Source: Gemmobacter serpentinus (GTDB lineage Bacteria > Pseudomonadota > Alphaproteobacteria > Rhodobacterales > Rhodobacteraceae). From it: a stretch of 62,281 bases of DNA. Numbering within the stretch: the stretch's first letter is position 1; each line of letters opens with the position of its first letter. The stretch spans positions 1 to 62,281 of the forward strand of contig NZ_WCHR01000039.1 in NCBI RefSeq assembly GCF_008973825.1, read 5' to 3'. Shown in pieces: positions 37,095-45,333 of this stretch. The position numbers and the translations under genes were made by a program. The notes below the pieces were generated by a model. It did not search any database. It saw nothing but the letters and a program-made list of their open reading frames with translations, and had not been told where the DNA came from.

Positions 37095-39046
37095 GCGGCC
37101 CTCCGCTGTGCCGGGGCCTGCACGGCCGCATCCATCATGCGGACGGTGGCGCGGATCGCGCCCTTGCGGCCATCCTCATAGGTCACTTCCGTCTCGGTCG
37201 CGATGCTTTCGGCCCCGTCATATAGGCCCGCGATCAGGTCGGCATATTTCTGTTCGATGATGTTACGGCGCACCTTGCGGGTGCGGGTCATCTCGCCGTC
37301 ATCGGCATCCAGTTCCTTGTGCAGAATACAGAAACGGTGGATCTGGCAGCCCGACAGCATCGGATCCTGCGCGACCGAGGCATTCACCTCCTCGACATGG
37401 GCCTTGATGGTCTCGTAGACGCGGGGATGCCCGGCCAGTTCCTGATAGCTGGAATAGGCGATGTTGTTGCGTTCGGCCCAGTTGCCGACCGCCGTCAGGT
37501 CGATATTGATGAAGGCCGTGCAGCGGTCCCGTCCATTGCCGAAGACCACGGCCTCCAGAATGTTCGGATAGAACTTCAGCTTGTTCTCGACATATTTCGG
37601 CGCGAACAGATGGCCATCGGCCATCTTGCCGACATCCTTGGCGCGGTCGATGATACGCAGGTGCCCGGTGCCTTCCTCAAAGAAGCCCGCATCCCCCGTG
37701 GCCACCCAACCTTCGGCATCCTTGGTGGAGGCGGTGCTTTCGGGGTTCTTGTAATAGGCCACGAAGGTGCCGGGGCTGCGATAGAACACCTCGCCATTGT
37801 CGGCGATGCGCAGTTCCACCCCTGGCGAGGGCACGCCCACGGTGTCAGAGCGCACCTCGCCATCAGGCTGCTGGGTGATGAAGACCGAGGCCTCGGTCTG
37901 ACCGTAAAGCTGCTTCAGGTTGATGCCGAGCGCGCGGTAGAAATCAAAGATCTCCGGCCCGATGGCCTCGCCCGCCGTATAGCCCACGCGGATACGGCTG
38001 AAGCCCAGCGTGTTCTTCAGCGGTCCGTAAACCAGTTTATCGCCGATCCAATAGGCCAGGCGATCCGCGAAAGAGACCGCCTTGCCGTCCAGAATGGCGG
38101 GACCGACCCGGCGCGCAAGCTGCATGTAATGGTCGAAGATGCGCTTCTTGAAGCGACCCGCATCTTCCATGCGGATCATCACCTGGGTCAACTGGCCTTC
38201 AAAGACACGGGGTGGGGCAAAGAAATAGGTCGGGCCGATCTCGCGCAGGTCGGTCATCATGGTGGTGGCCGATTCCGGGCAGTTCACACAGAACCCCGCC
38301 CAGGTCGCTTGGCCCACCGAGAAGATGAAATCCCCCACCCATGCCATCGGCAGATAGGCCAGCACATCATCGCCGGGGCGCAGCCCGTCAAAGCCCGCGG
38401 TGTTGCGCGAGGTTTCGATGATGTTGCGGTTCGACAGGATCACGCCTTTCGGCTTGCCTGTCGTGCCCGACGTGTAAAGCATGACACAGGTGCTGTCGGC
38501 ATTCAGTTCCGCGATGCGTGCATCCAGTTCGGCGTCAAAACGGTGATGGCCCGCCCGCCCCTCTGCCGCGACATCCTCCAGCGCATTCATGCGGGAATGG
38601 TCGTATTTGCGCATCCCACGCTTGTCGACATAGATCACCTGATCGATGTGATGGACCTGCGCCTGCACCTCGATCACCTTGTCGACCTGTTCCTGATCGC
38701 CGCAGATCACGAAACGGGCGCCGCAATGATCCAGCACATAGGCCATCTCTTCGGCAACCGCGTCCTGATAAAGCGGCACCGGCACCGCGCCGCACATCTG
38801 CGCCGCCATCATCGACCAGTAAAGCGCAGGGCGGTTGCGCCCGATGACCGCGACGTGGTCGCCCCGGTTCAATCCCAGCGCCAGAAGGCCCAGCGCAATG
38901 GCGCGGATCTCTGCCGCCCCCTGCTCCCAGGTCCAGCTTTGCCAGATGCCGAATTCCTTTTCGCGCCATGCCGGTCGTGCCCCGTAAAGCCTTACGTTGC
39001 GCGCCAGCAGCGCAGGGATCGAGGTCAACTCGCCCGCAGCCGCCAT
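37091..39046 (-). CDS. Long-chain-type AMP-dependent acyl-CoA synthetase
   Basis: This 651-aa adenylate-forming enzyme has the P-loop L-Y-T-S-G-T-T-G-K-P-K-G, the A8-type motif in T-G-D-A-G-F-F, and the hinge I-I-D-R-A-K-D-V-G. Length and architecture match the long-chain FadD/Faa branch. A near-perfect ribosome binding site GGGAGGAGA precedes ATG 39046. It is first in the minus-strand cluster and is coupled to livG. The likely role is activating the transported acid; the chain type is unknown. Confidence 0.9.
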   Translation of the reverse strand: MAAAGELTSIPALLARNVRLYGARPAWREKEFGIWQSWTWEQGAAEIRAIALGLLALGLNRGDHVAVIGRNRPALYWSMMAAQMCGAVPVPLYQDAVAEEMAYVLDHCGARFVICGDQEQVDKVIEVQAQVHHIDQVIYVDKRGMRKYDHSRMNALEDVAAEGRAGHHRFDAELDARIAELNADSTCVMLYTSGTTGKPKGVILSNRNIIETSRNTAGFDGLRPGDDVLAYLPMAWVGDFIFSVGQATWAGFCVNCPESATTMMTDLREIGPTYFFAPPRVFEGQLTQVMIRMEDAGRFKKRIFDHYMQLARRVGPAILDGKAVSFADRLAYWIGDKLVYGPLKNTLGFSRIRVGYTAGEAIGPEIFDFYRALGINLKQLYGQTEASVFITQQPDGEVRSDTVGVPSPGVELRIADNGEVFYRSPGTFVAYYKNPESTASTKDAEGWVATGDAGFFEEGTGHLRIIDRAKDVGKMADGHLFAPKYVENKLKFYPNILEAVVFGNGRDRCTAFINIDLTAVGNWAERNNIAYSSYQELAGHPRVYETIKAHVEEVNASVAQDPMLSGCQIHRFCILHKELDADDGEMTRTRKVRRNIIEQKYADLIAGLYDGAESIATETEVTYEDGRKGAIRATVRMMDAAVQAPAQRRAA

Positions 39047-39256
39047 TCCGTCTCCTCCCTGCCCCGTCCGGGGATCGGACCCCTCCTCAAGGGCCGTTTG
39101 GCCGGGACGAATCTGACGCGCCCCTTGCCGACGGTTGCAGATTTGCCCCGAATGGTTGCGCGACTTTTTCGCAATCCTTGCGAATTGTAACAGGCGGGAT
39201 TTCTCGCTTTCCTTGTAGCGCGACGGGGTGTTAGCCAAGATGAGAGGGGGATGGCA
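39047..39256. promoter_or_regulatory. Divergent control region between acyl-CoA synthetase and hybrid kinase
   Basis: This 210-bp space must hold promoters for both directions. I saw candidate hexamers but none with convincing spacing, so I do not assign any. It is the natural binding place for the OmpR-type regulator encoded just downstream of the kinase. Confidence 0.5.
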
Positions 39257-41242
39257 ATGGCAAGCGATGATGAACAGACCGCCTTGATGCGGGCCGGTCT
39301 CAACCTGATCCAACAGGCGCTGTCAATCTATGACCGTGACCTGCGCCTGTCGGTCTGCAACCGCCGCTTTCAGGAAATGTTCATGCTGCCCGAGACACTG
39401 GTGACCCCCGGCGCGAGTTTCGAAGACACGATCCGCTTTCTGGTGCAGCGCGGCGAATATGGCCCCGTCGAAGACCCCGAGGCCGCCGTTCAGGCCCGCG
39501 TGCAGGCCGCCCGTGCCTTTCAGCCGCATTACATGGAACGCGAACGCCCCGCCGGGCGCTGGATCTCGGTCGAAGGGGCACCGCTGCCGCAAGGCGGCTG
39601 GGTCACCGTCTATACCGACATCACCGAAGTGAAGCTGCAGGAACGCATGTTGCGCGACCGATCGGATGAATTGTCGGACGAAGTGTTGACCAAGGCCGAA
39701 CGCCTGGCCCAGGCCAATCGCGAGCTGGCGGCGACCAATACACGGCTTGAATCCGCCCGGCGCGAACTGGCCGAGATGGAGGCGCGCATCCGCCTGACGA
39801 CCGAGATGATGCCCGCCCATATCGCCCATGTCGGGCGCGATCTGCGCTATACCTATTCCAACCGCCGTCTTGGCAGCGTGATGCCGGGACGCCCGTCAGA
39901 GATCATCGGCCTGACCGGGCGCGAGGCTTTGGGCGAAACCGCCTTTTCCCGCATCCTGCCCTTTCTGGAAAAGGCGCTGGCGGGCGAAGCCTCGGTGCTG
40001 GAATTCAGCGATGACCTGTCGGGGCGTCGCATCCGCGCGGCCTTTACCCCCGACCGGATCGGCGCGGGGCCGGTGAACGGGGTCTATATCCTGTCGGCCG
40101 ATGTGACGGACGAAGCGCAGGCCCGCGCCGCCCTGACCCAGACCCGCAAACGGGAACTGGCCGTGCAGCTGACCTCTGGCATCGCGCATGATTTCGCCAA
40201 TCTGCTGACCATCATCATGGGGATGCAAAGCCGGATGGAACGGCTGCCGCTGGCCGATGATGCCCGCGCGCTGGTCAGTGGCACGCTGGCTGCTGCCCGG
40301 CGCGGCGGCGTGTTGCTGGACCGGCTGGCCTCCATCTCGGGACGGCCCTCGCTGAAGCTGGGGCCGACGGATCTGGTGGCGCTGCTGGACGATCTGGCGC
40401 TGATGGCGCGCCCGGCTTTGCCCGAACAGACCCGGCTGGAGGTGCATCTTGGCGGCGCGCTGCCGCGCCTCATGCTGGATGCGGGCGTGGTGCAGGATGC
40501 GCTGCTGAACCTGATCCTCAATGCCCGTGACGCGATGGGGGAGACGGGCGGGCTGATCCGCATCTGCGCCCGCGATCTGCGCAACACATGGCTGGAAATC
40601 CGGGTCGAGGATGAAGGCCCCGGCTTCACGCCCGAGGCGCTGGAACGCGCGCTGGACCCGTTCTTCACCACCAAGGGCGGCGAAGGATCGGGGCTTGGCC
40701 TGTCGATGGTCTATGACCAGATCACATTATGCGGTGGTTCTTTGCGCCTGATCAACCCGGCCCATGGCGGCGCGCTGGTCTCGCTGCGGCTGCCGTTCCG
40801 CCCGGTGGCCGAGGCGCAGCCACCGCTGCTGGTGCTGCTGGTCGAGGATGACAGCGATATCCGGGAAACCGTGCGCGAGATGCTGCGTGGATTTGGCCAT
40901 GCGGTGATTGAGGCCGGATCTGCGCCCGAGGCCCGCGCACTGGCCGAGGTGCCGGGGATCGGGCTGATCCTATCGGATATTCAGCTGGCGGGGGGCGATG
41001 GTGCGCAACTGTTGCGGGATCTGGCACTTGCCGGGCATCCGGCGCGCCAGTTGCTGATGACCGCCCTGCCCGCCAGTGACCCGCGCCGCGCCGCGGCCAG
41101 CGTGCCGGTGCTGGGCAAGCCCTTCGATGCGGCAACCCTTGCCGCCACCATCGCCGCCCTTTCCGCCCCCGAGTCTGCCCCGGAATCTGCTCCAGCGACT
41201 GCCGCAGCTTCTGCCCCGGGCCCGACAGGAGCCGCCGCATGA
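39257..41242 (+). CDS. PAS-domain hybrid histidine kinase with C-terminal receiver
   Basis: This is a 661-aa sensor kinase with no membrane helix. Order: PAS-type domain (about 10-125), coiled coil (about 130-175), second PAS-like domain (about 178-290), HisKA dimerisation domain with S-G-I-A-H-D-F-A-N (His near 310), HATPase (N-A-R-D-A-M-G, G-S-G-L-G-L-S) and a receiver (about 530-635) with E-D-D, phospho-Asp in L-I-L-S-D-I-Q-L and Lys in L-G-K-P-F. An Ala/Pro/Ser tail follows. I prefer ATG 39257, 6 nt after GAGAGGGG, over ATG 39251. Overlaps the response regulator gene by 4 nt. Confidence 0.9.
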   Translation: MASDDEQTALMRAGLNLIQQALSIYDRDLRLSVCNRRFQEMFMLPETLVTPGASFEDTIRFLVQRGEYGPVEDPEAAVQARVQAARAFQPHYMERERPAGRWISVEGAPLPQGGWVTVYTDITEVKLQERMLRDRSDELSDEVLTKAERLAQANRELAATNTRLESARRELAEMEARIRLTTEMMPAHIAHVGRDLRYTYSNRRLGSVMPGRPSEIIGLTGREALGETAFSRILPFLEKALAGEASVLEFSDDLSGRRIRAAFTPDRIGAGPVNGVYILSADVTDEAQARAALTQTRKRELAVQLTSGIAHDFANLLTIIMGMQSRMERLPLADDARALVSGTLAAARRGGVLLDRLASISGRPSLKLGPTDLVALLDDLALMARPALPEQTRLEVHLGGALPRLMLDAGVVQDALLNLILNARDAMGETGGLIRICARDLRNTWLEIRVEDEGPGFTPEALERALDPFFTTKGGEGSGLGLSMVYDQITLCGGSLRLINPAHGGALVSLRLPFRPVAEAQPPLLVLLVEDDSDIRETVREMLRGFGHAVIEAGSAPEARALAEVPGIGLILSDIQLAGGDGAQLLRDLALAGHPARQLLMTALPASDPRRAAASVPVLGKPFDAATLAATIAALSAPESAPESAPATAAASAPGPTGAAA

Positions 41243-41940
41243 CCGCCCATGTTGCCATTCTGGATGACGAACCCGAAATCCGCCGCATGTTGGCAGATGC
41301 GCTGGAAGAGGCGGGCTTTCGCACCACCACCCATGGCCGCGCCACCGAGTTCGAGGCGGCCCTGAAAAAGATGACGCCCGATGTCTGTCTGGTGGATCTT
41401 GGCCTGCCCGATCGTGACGGGCTGGCGGTGGTGCATCGGCTTGCGCTGGAATCCGGGGCCGCGATCATCATCATATCGGGCCGGGCGCAGGTGCAGGATC
41501 GGGTGACCGGGCTGGAACTGGGGGCCGATGATTACATCATCAAACCCTTCGATCCGGCCGAGGTGGTGGCCCGCGTCCGGGCCCGTCTGCGCAAAAGCCG
41601 CGCCGAACCAGATCGCGCCAGCCAGACCGCGCGCTTCAACGGCTGGACCGCGCAGTTTGACCGTTATCTTCTGCTGGCCGATGACGGGACCGAGGTCGCG
41701 TTTTCCCATGCCGAGGGCGAGGTGCTGCGCCTTTTCCTGGAAAGCCCCAAACGCCTGATTTCCCGCGCGCAGATGCAGGAAAGCCTGGGCGGGGTGGCGG
41801 GCGAAAGTTTCGACCGGGCGATGGATGTGCGCATCTCGCGGCTGCGCACCAAGCTGGGGGAAGATCCCAAGAACCCGACACTCATCAAGACGATCTATGG
41901 TGCGGGCTATATCTTTCTGGGCGATGTGATCTGGTCATAA
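41239..41940 (+). CDS. OmpR/PhoB-family response regulator
   Basis: This is a 233-aa protein. The receiver domain (1 to about 120) has D-D-E, phospho-Asp in C-L-V-D-L-G-L-P and the Lys in I-I-K-P-F. The C-terminal winged helix (about 135-228) contains the usual R-I-S-R-L-R-T-K-L and G-A-G-Y-I-F. Start overlaps the kinase stop (ATGA). It is the likely cognate output of the hybrid kinase and a candidate regulator of the adjacent ligase-transporter cluster. Confidence 0.93.
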   Translation: MTAHVAILDDEPEIRRMLADALEEAGFRTTTHGRATEFEAALKKMTPDVCLVDLGLPDRDGLAVVHRLALESGAAIIIISGRAQVQDRVTGLELGADDYIIKPFDPAEVVARVRARLRKSRAEPDRASQTARFNGWTAQFDRYLLLADDGTEVAFSHAEGEVLRLFLESPKRLISRAQMQESLGGVAGESFDRAMDVRISRLRTKLGEDPKNPTLIKTIYGAGYIFLGDVIWS

Positions 41941-41942
41941 GA

Positions 41943-41966
41943 AAAGGCGGCCCGAGGGCCGCCTTT
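41943..41966. terminator. Bidirectional terminator
   Basis: AAAGGCGGCCC and GGGCCGCCTTT form a near-continuous stem between the convergent response regulator and mlaC genes, ending in T-runs on both strands. Confidence 0.85.
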
Positions 41967-41983
41967 CGATCTGGTCAGACAGA

Positions 41984-42583
41984 TCAGGCCTTTTTCAGTG
42001 CCGCGATCAGGGCGTCGATATCGCCCTTTTGCTGCTTGAGCATGGCCCCGATCTCTTCCCGCTCCGAGGCGAGCATGTTCACGCCTTCGATGATGATGTT
42101 GAAGAACAGATCGCGCCCCGATTTGTTCGACACATGCCAGCGCAGATCAAAGGGTGCCTCGCCCTTCAGATGCGCAACCGAAATCACCTCGAAATAGCTT
42201 TTCAGCGGCTTGGCGTCGGTGACCTCGATGGTGCCCCCGATGAACTCGCGGAAGCGGCGGCCATATTTGCGGCTGATATAGCCCTGATAGGCCGCCGTGA
42301 ATGCCTTCATCTGCGCCGCCGAGGCGGTGCGGGCAGCAGGGCCAAGCGCCGAACGCGCAATCGCGCCGACATCGGCATATTTCGCGAAGATGCGCTCGAA
42401 ATCGGCATACATCGCGCCTTCGGCCTTGCCGGAATTGATGACCTTGTTCACCTCGCCAATGGCGCGGTCGATCAGGGCCTTGGCCGAAGCCAGATCCAGC
42501 GCCGCCGCAGGGCGGGCGGTCATCGCGGCAGCCGCACCGGCGGCAAGGGTTGCGCCAAAGGCGCGGCGGGTCATCAAAGTCAT
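41984..42583 (-). CDS. mlaC: MlaC-type phospholipid-binding periplasmic protein
   Basis: This 199-aa protein of the MlaC/Ttg2D family shuttles phospholipid between outer-membrane MlaA and the inner-membrane MlaFEDB transporter. The signal has a twin-arginine-like T-R-R-A-F-G and an Ala-rich stretch to about residue 28. The block Y-I-S-R-K-Y-G-R-R-F is typical. Its start follows the mlaA stop by 7 nt, so the two form one operon. mlaF, mlaE and mlaD are not in the window. Confidence 0.88.
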   Translation of the reverse strand: MTLMTRRAFGATLAAGAAAAMTARPAAALDLASAKALIDRAIGEVNKVINSGKAEGAMYADFERIFAKYADVGAIARSALGPAARTASAAQMKAFTAAYQGYISRKYGRRFREFIGGTIEVTDAKPLKSYFEVISVAHLKGEAPFDLRWHVSNKSGRDLFFNIIIEGVNMLASEREEIGAMLKQQKGDIDALIAALKKA

Positions 42584-42590
42584 GTCACCA

Positions 42591-43355
42591 TCACTCCGCA
42601 TAGGGGTCAATGAAGTCATCGGCACCGCCACCCGCCCCGGTCTGCCCCAGCTCGAACCGGCGGTTCTGCAGATAGAGCAGCCGTGCCTGCGCATAGCTGT
42701 CGGCGCTTTCATATAGGATCGAGTCGATCGTATCGGAATAGCGGTCGCGATCACCAAGTTTTGAACCGACCTTGGCAATGGTCGCATAATAGCTTTCCGG
42801 CGAGGGCAGCGCGAGGCTGACCGGGTTGGCTGCGATATCAACCGCCGTGCCCACCACATCGCGCACGGTCGAGGGGCCAAGCCCCGGCAATTCGACATAG
42901 GGGCCTTCCGCCACGCCCCAGACATGCATGGTCTGGCCGAAATCGGTCTTTTCTTGGTTCAGACCAAAGGACTTCGCCGGATCGAACAGCCCGCCCACCC
43001 CCAGCGTTGTGTTGATCGCAAAGCGGAACAGGTTCTTGCCGAAACCGTTGATATTGCCTTGCAACAGGCCGTTCACCATATCGCCCGGCAGATCGAGGTT
43101 GGTCGCGAAATTCGCAACACCCGTCTTCACCGGCTGCGGCACGATGGAGCCATAAACCTTGGAGGACGGCCGCACCAGCGCGCGGTCCAGCCCGCGGTTG
43201 ATGCCATGCATCACGCGGTTGGTGGGTTCATACGGGTCATAGCTGCCCGCAGGCGGCGGCGGGGCAGCGCAGGCACCAAGGCCCAGCGAAAGCAGGGAAA
43301 CGCCCGCAAGCCTGCCATAATTTTGCAACAATGCCGAATTCAATACACGCATCAT
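42591..43355 (-). CDS. mlaA: MlaA/VacJ-family outer-membrane lipoprotein
   Basis: This 254-aa lipoprotein has a lipobox ending L-G-L-G-A-C (Cys29). The conserved D-P-Y-E-P-T-N-R and the F-G-Q-T-M-H-V-W-G-V block define VacJ/MlaA, which removes misplaced phospholipid from the outer leaflet. Two adjacent Met at the start make the exact start uncertain by one codon. Divergent from the type I secretion operon with about 180 bp between. Confidence 0.93.
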   Translation of the reverse strand: MMRVLNSALLQNYGRLAGVSLLSLGLGACAAPPPPAGSYDPYEPTNRVMHGINRGLDRALVRPSSKVYGSIVPQPVKTGVANFATNLDLPGDMVNGLLQGNINGFGKNLFRFAINTTLGVGGLFDPAKSFGLNQEKTDFGQTMHVWGVAEGPYVELPGLGPSTVRDVVGTAVDIAANPVSLALPSPESYYATIAKVGSKLGDRDRYSDTIDSILYESADSYAQARLLYLQNRRFELGQTGAGGGADDFIDPYAE

Positions 43356-43535
43356 CGTCCTGTCGCCTACTACCTTGTCGTATCAGGGGCTAACCAAGGC
43401 CTCGCGCCCTGAAAGGCAAGCCTTAAGCGTATCAGGACGACATGACAATTGAAGACCGTGACATTGCGGTGACGAAAGCGTTATGACGCCCAAGGGCTGT
43501 CTAAGCCATCGTTAGGATCCTTGGGAGTCATACGA

Positions 43536-45284
43536 ATGAGCCGGAATGAGATCGGCCTGAACATCACGCCGGGTCTGGCGGAACTGCGGGCAGCCCGACG
43601 CGAATCGAACGGACTGCTGCTTGCTGTCTTCCTGTTCAGCATCTTTGTGAACATCTTGATGCTGACCGGGCCGCTTTACATGCTGCAGGTCTATGATCGC
43701 GTGCTGGGCTCGCGGTCGGAACCGACCCTGTTTGCCCTGACCGGGCTGATCCTGTTCCTGTTCCTGGTGATGGGCGTGCTGGACCATGTGCGCGGGCGCA
43801 TCATGGCGCGTGTCGGTGCCGCCTTTCAGGCGCGCCTTGACCGTCGCACCTTTGAAGCCGCGCTGAAACGCGCGCAGGTTGCGCCATCTGACCCCGCGGC
43901 CAATGCCGCGCAACGCGATCTGGAGGCGATCCAGCGCCTTTGGGCTTCGCCGGTGCTGCTGGCCGTCTTTGACATTCCCTGGGTTCCGATCTTCTTCGGG
44001 GCCATCTTCATCTTCCACCCGATGATGGGTTGGCTGTCGGTTGCGGGTGGGGTGATCCTGATCATCGTGACCGTGCTCAACCAGCGTTCCACCAAGATCC
44101 CACTGCAGCGCGCCAACAGCGCCTCGCTGGTCGCCGAACGGATGTCCGACACGCTGAAGGCCGAATCCGAGATCGTGCAGGCCCTCGGGATGCGCGAAGC
44201 GGGTTTCAGCCGCTGGCAACAGGCCCGCGGGGCGGCGCTGAAGGAAAGCATCGCTGCCGCAGATGTGGGCGGCAGCTATTCGACGCTGACCAAGACCTTT
44301 CGGCAATTCCTGCAATCGGCGATCCTTGGCCTGGCCGCATGGCTGGTGCTGCGAGGCGAGTTGTCCTCGGGCGCGATGATCGCGGGCTCCATCCTGATGG
44401 GCCGGGCGCTGGCACCGATCGAGGTGGCGGTGACGCAATGGGCCGTGGTGCAGCGCGCCCAGGAGGCATGGTATCGTCTGGCCGAACTTTACAGCCGCGT
44501 CCCCGAAGAAGACAGCCGCACCGCGCTGCCGCGCCCGCGTGCCATTCTGGACATCCAGAACCTGACCATGGTGCCGCCGGGTGAAAGCTATGCCACGCTG
44601 CGCATGATGAACTTCACCCTGCAACCCGGACAGGCGCTTGGCGTGATCGGGCCGTCGGGGTCGGGCAAGTCGACGCTGGCGCGGGCCATCATCGGCTCCT
44701 GGCCACCCGCAGGCGGCAAGGTGCGCCTCGATGGGGCCGCCCTTGACCAATATGACCCGGACGTTCTGGGCAGCTATATCGGCTATCTGCCGCAGCGCGT
44801 GACGCTGTTCGAGGGCACGATTGCCGAGAACATCGCCCGTCTTCAGGCCAATCCCGATGGGCTGAAAGTGGTGGAGGCCGCCAAGAAGGCCGCCGCCCAT
44901 GACATGATCCTGCGCCTGCCCGAAGGCTATAACACCCGCGTCTCGGCGCTTGGCGGGCGGCTGTCGGGTGGCCAGATCCAGCGCATCGGCCTGGCCCGTG
45001 CGCTTTACGGCGATCCGGTCATCATCGTGCTGGACGAGCCGAACTCCAACCTCGACAACGAGGGGTCTCTGGCGCTGAACGAGGCGATCAAGCAGATGAA
45101 GGCGGCGGGCTGCGCCATCCTCATCATGGCGCACCGCCCTGCCGCGATCCAGGAATGCGAATTGCTTCTGGTGATCGAGGAAGGCACCCGCCGCGCCTTC
45201 GGGCCGCGCGATCAGGTGCTGCGCGAGATGGTGAAAAATCATGGCGAAATCAGCCGCAGCGCGGGGCCGGGTGGCGTGACCTGA
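43536..45284 (+). CDS. Type I secretion system ATPase/permease (PrtD family)
   Basis: This is a 582-aa ABC exporter half-transporter with an N-terminal membrane domain (about 25-300) and a C-terminal ATPase. Walker [10 protein letters not shown] starts near residue 372, the signature is L-S-G-G-Q-I-Q, and Walker B is I-I-V-L-D-E-P. There is no N-terminal C39 peptidase domain, so it resembles PrtD/AprD exporters of RTX-type proteins. ATG 43536 has GGGAG upstream; a TTG 15 nt earlier is possible. No substrate gene or TolC-like gene is nearby. Confidence 0.92.
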   Translation: MSRNEIGLNITPGLAELRAARRESNGLLLAVFLFSIFVNILMLTGPLYMLQVYDRVLGSRSEPTLFALTGLILFLFLVMGVLDHVRGRIMARVGAAFQARLDRRTFEAALKRAQVAPSDPAANAAQRDLEAIQRLWASPVLLAVFDIPWVPIFFGAIFIFHPMMGWLSVAGGVILIIVTVLNQRSTKIPLQRANSASLVAERMSDTLKAESEIVQALGMREAGFSRWQQARGAALKESIAAADVGGSYSTLTKTFRQFLQSAILGLAAWLVLRGELSSGAMIAGSILMGRALAPIEVAVTQWAVVQRAQEAWYRLAELYSRVPEEDSRTALPRPRAILDIQNLTMVPPGESYATLRMMNFTLQPGQALGVIGPSGSGKSTLARAIIGSWPPAGGKVRLDGAALDQYDPDVLGSYIGYLPQRVTLFEGTIAENIARLQANPDGLKVVEAAKKAAAHDMILRLPEGYNTRVSALGGRLSGGQIQRIGLARALYGDPVIIVLDEPNSNLDNEGSLALNEAIKQMKAAGCAILIMAHRPAAIQECELLLVIEEGTRRAFGPRDQVLREMVKNHGEISRSAGPGGVT

Positions 45285-45333
45285 TCCAAGGTCACAGTCC
45301 CCATCGCCACGCCCCGCAACGGAGATCCCCCAG

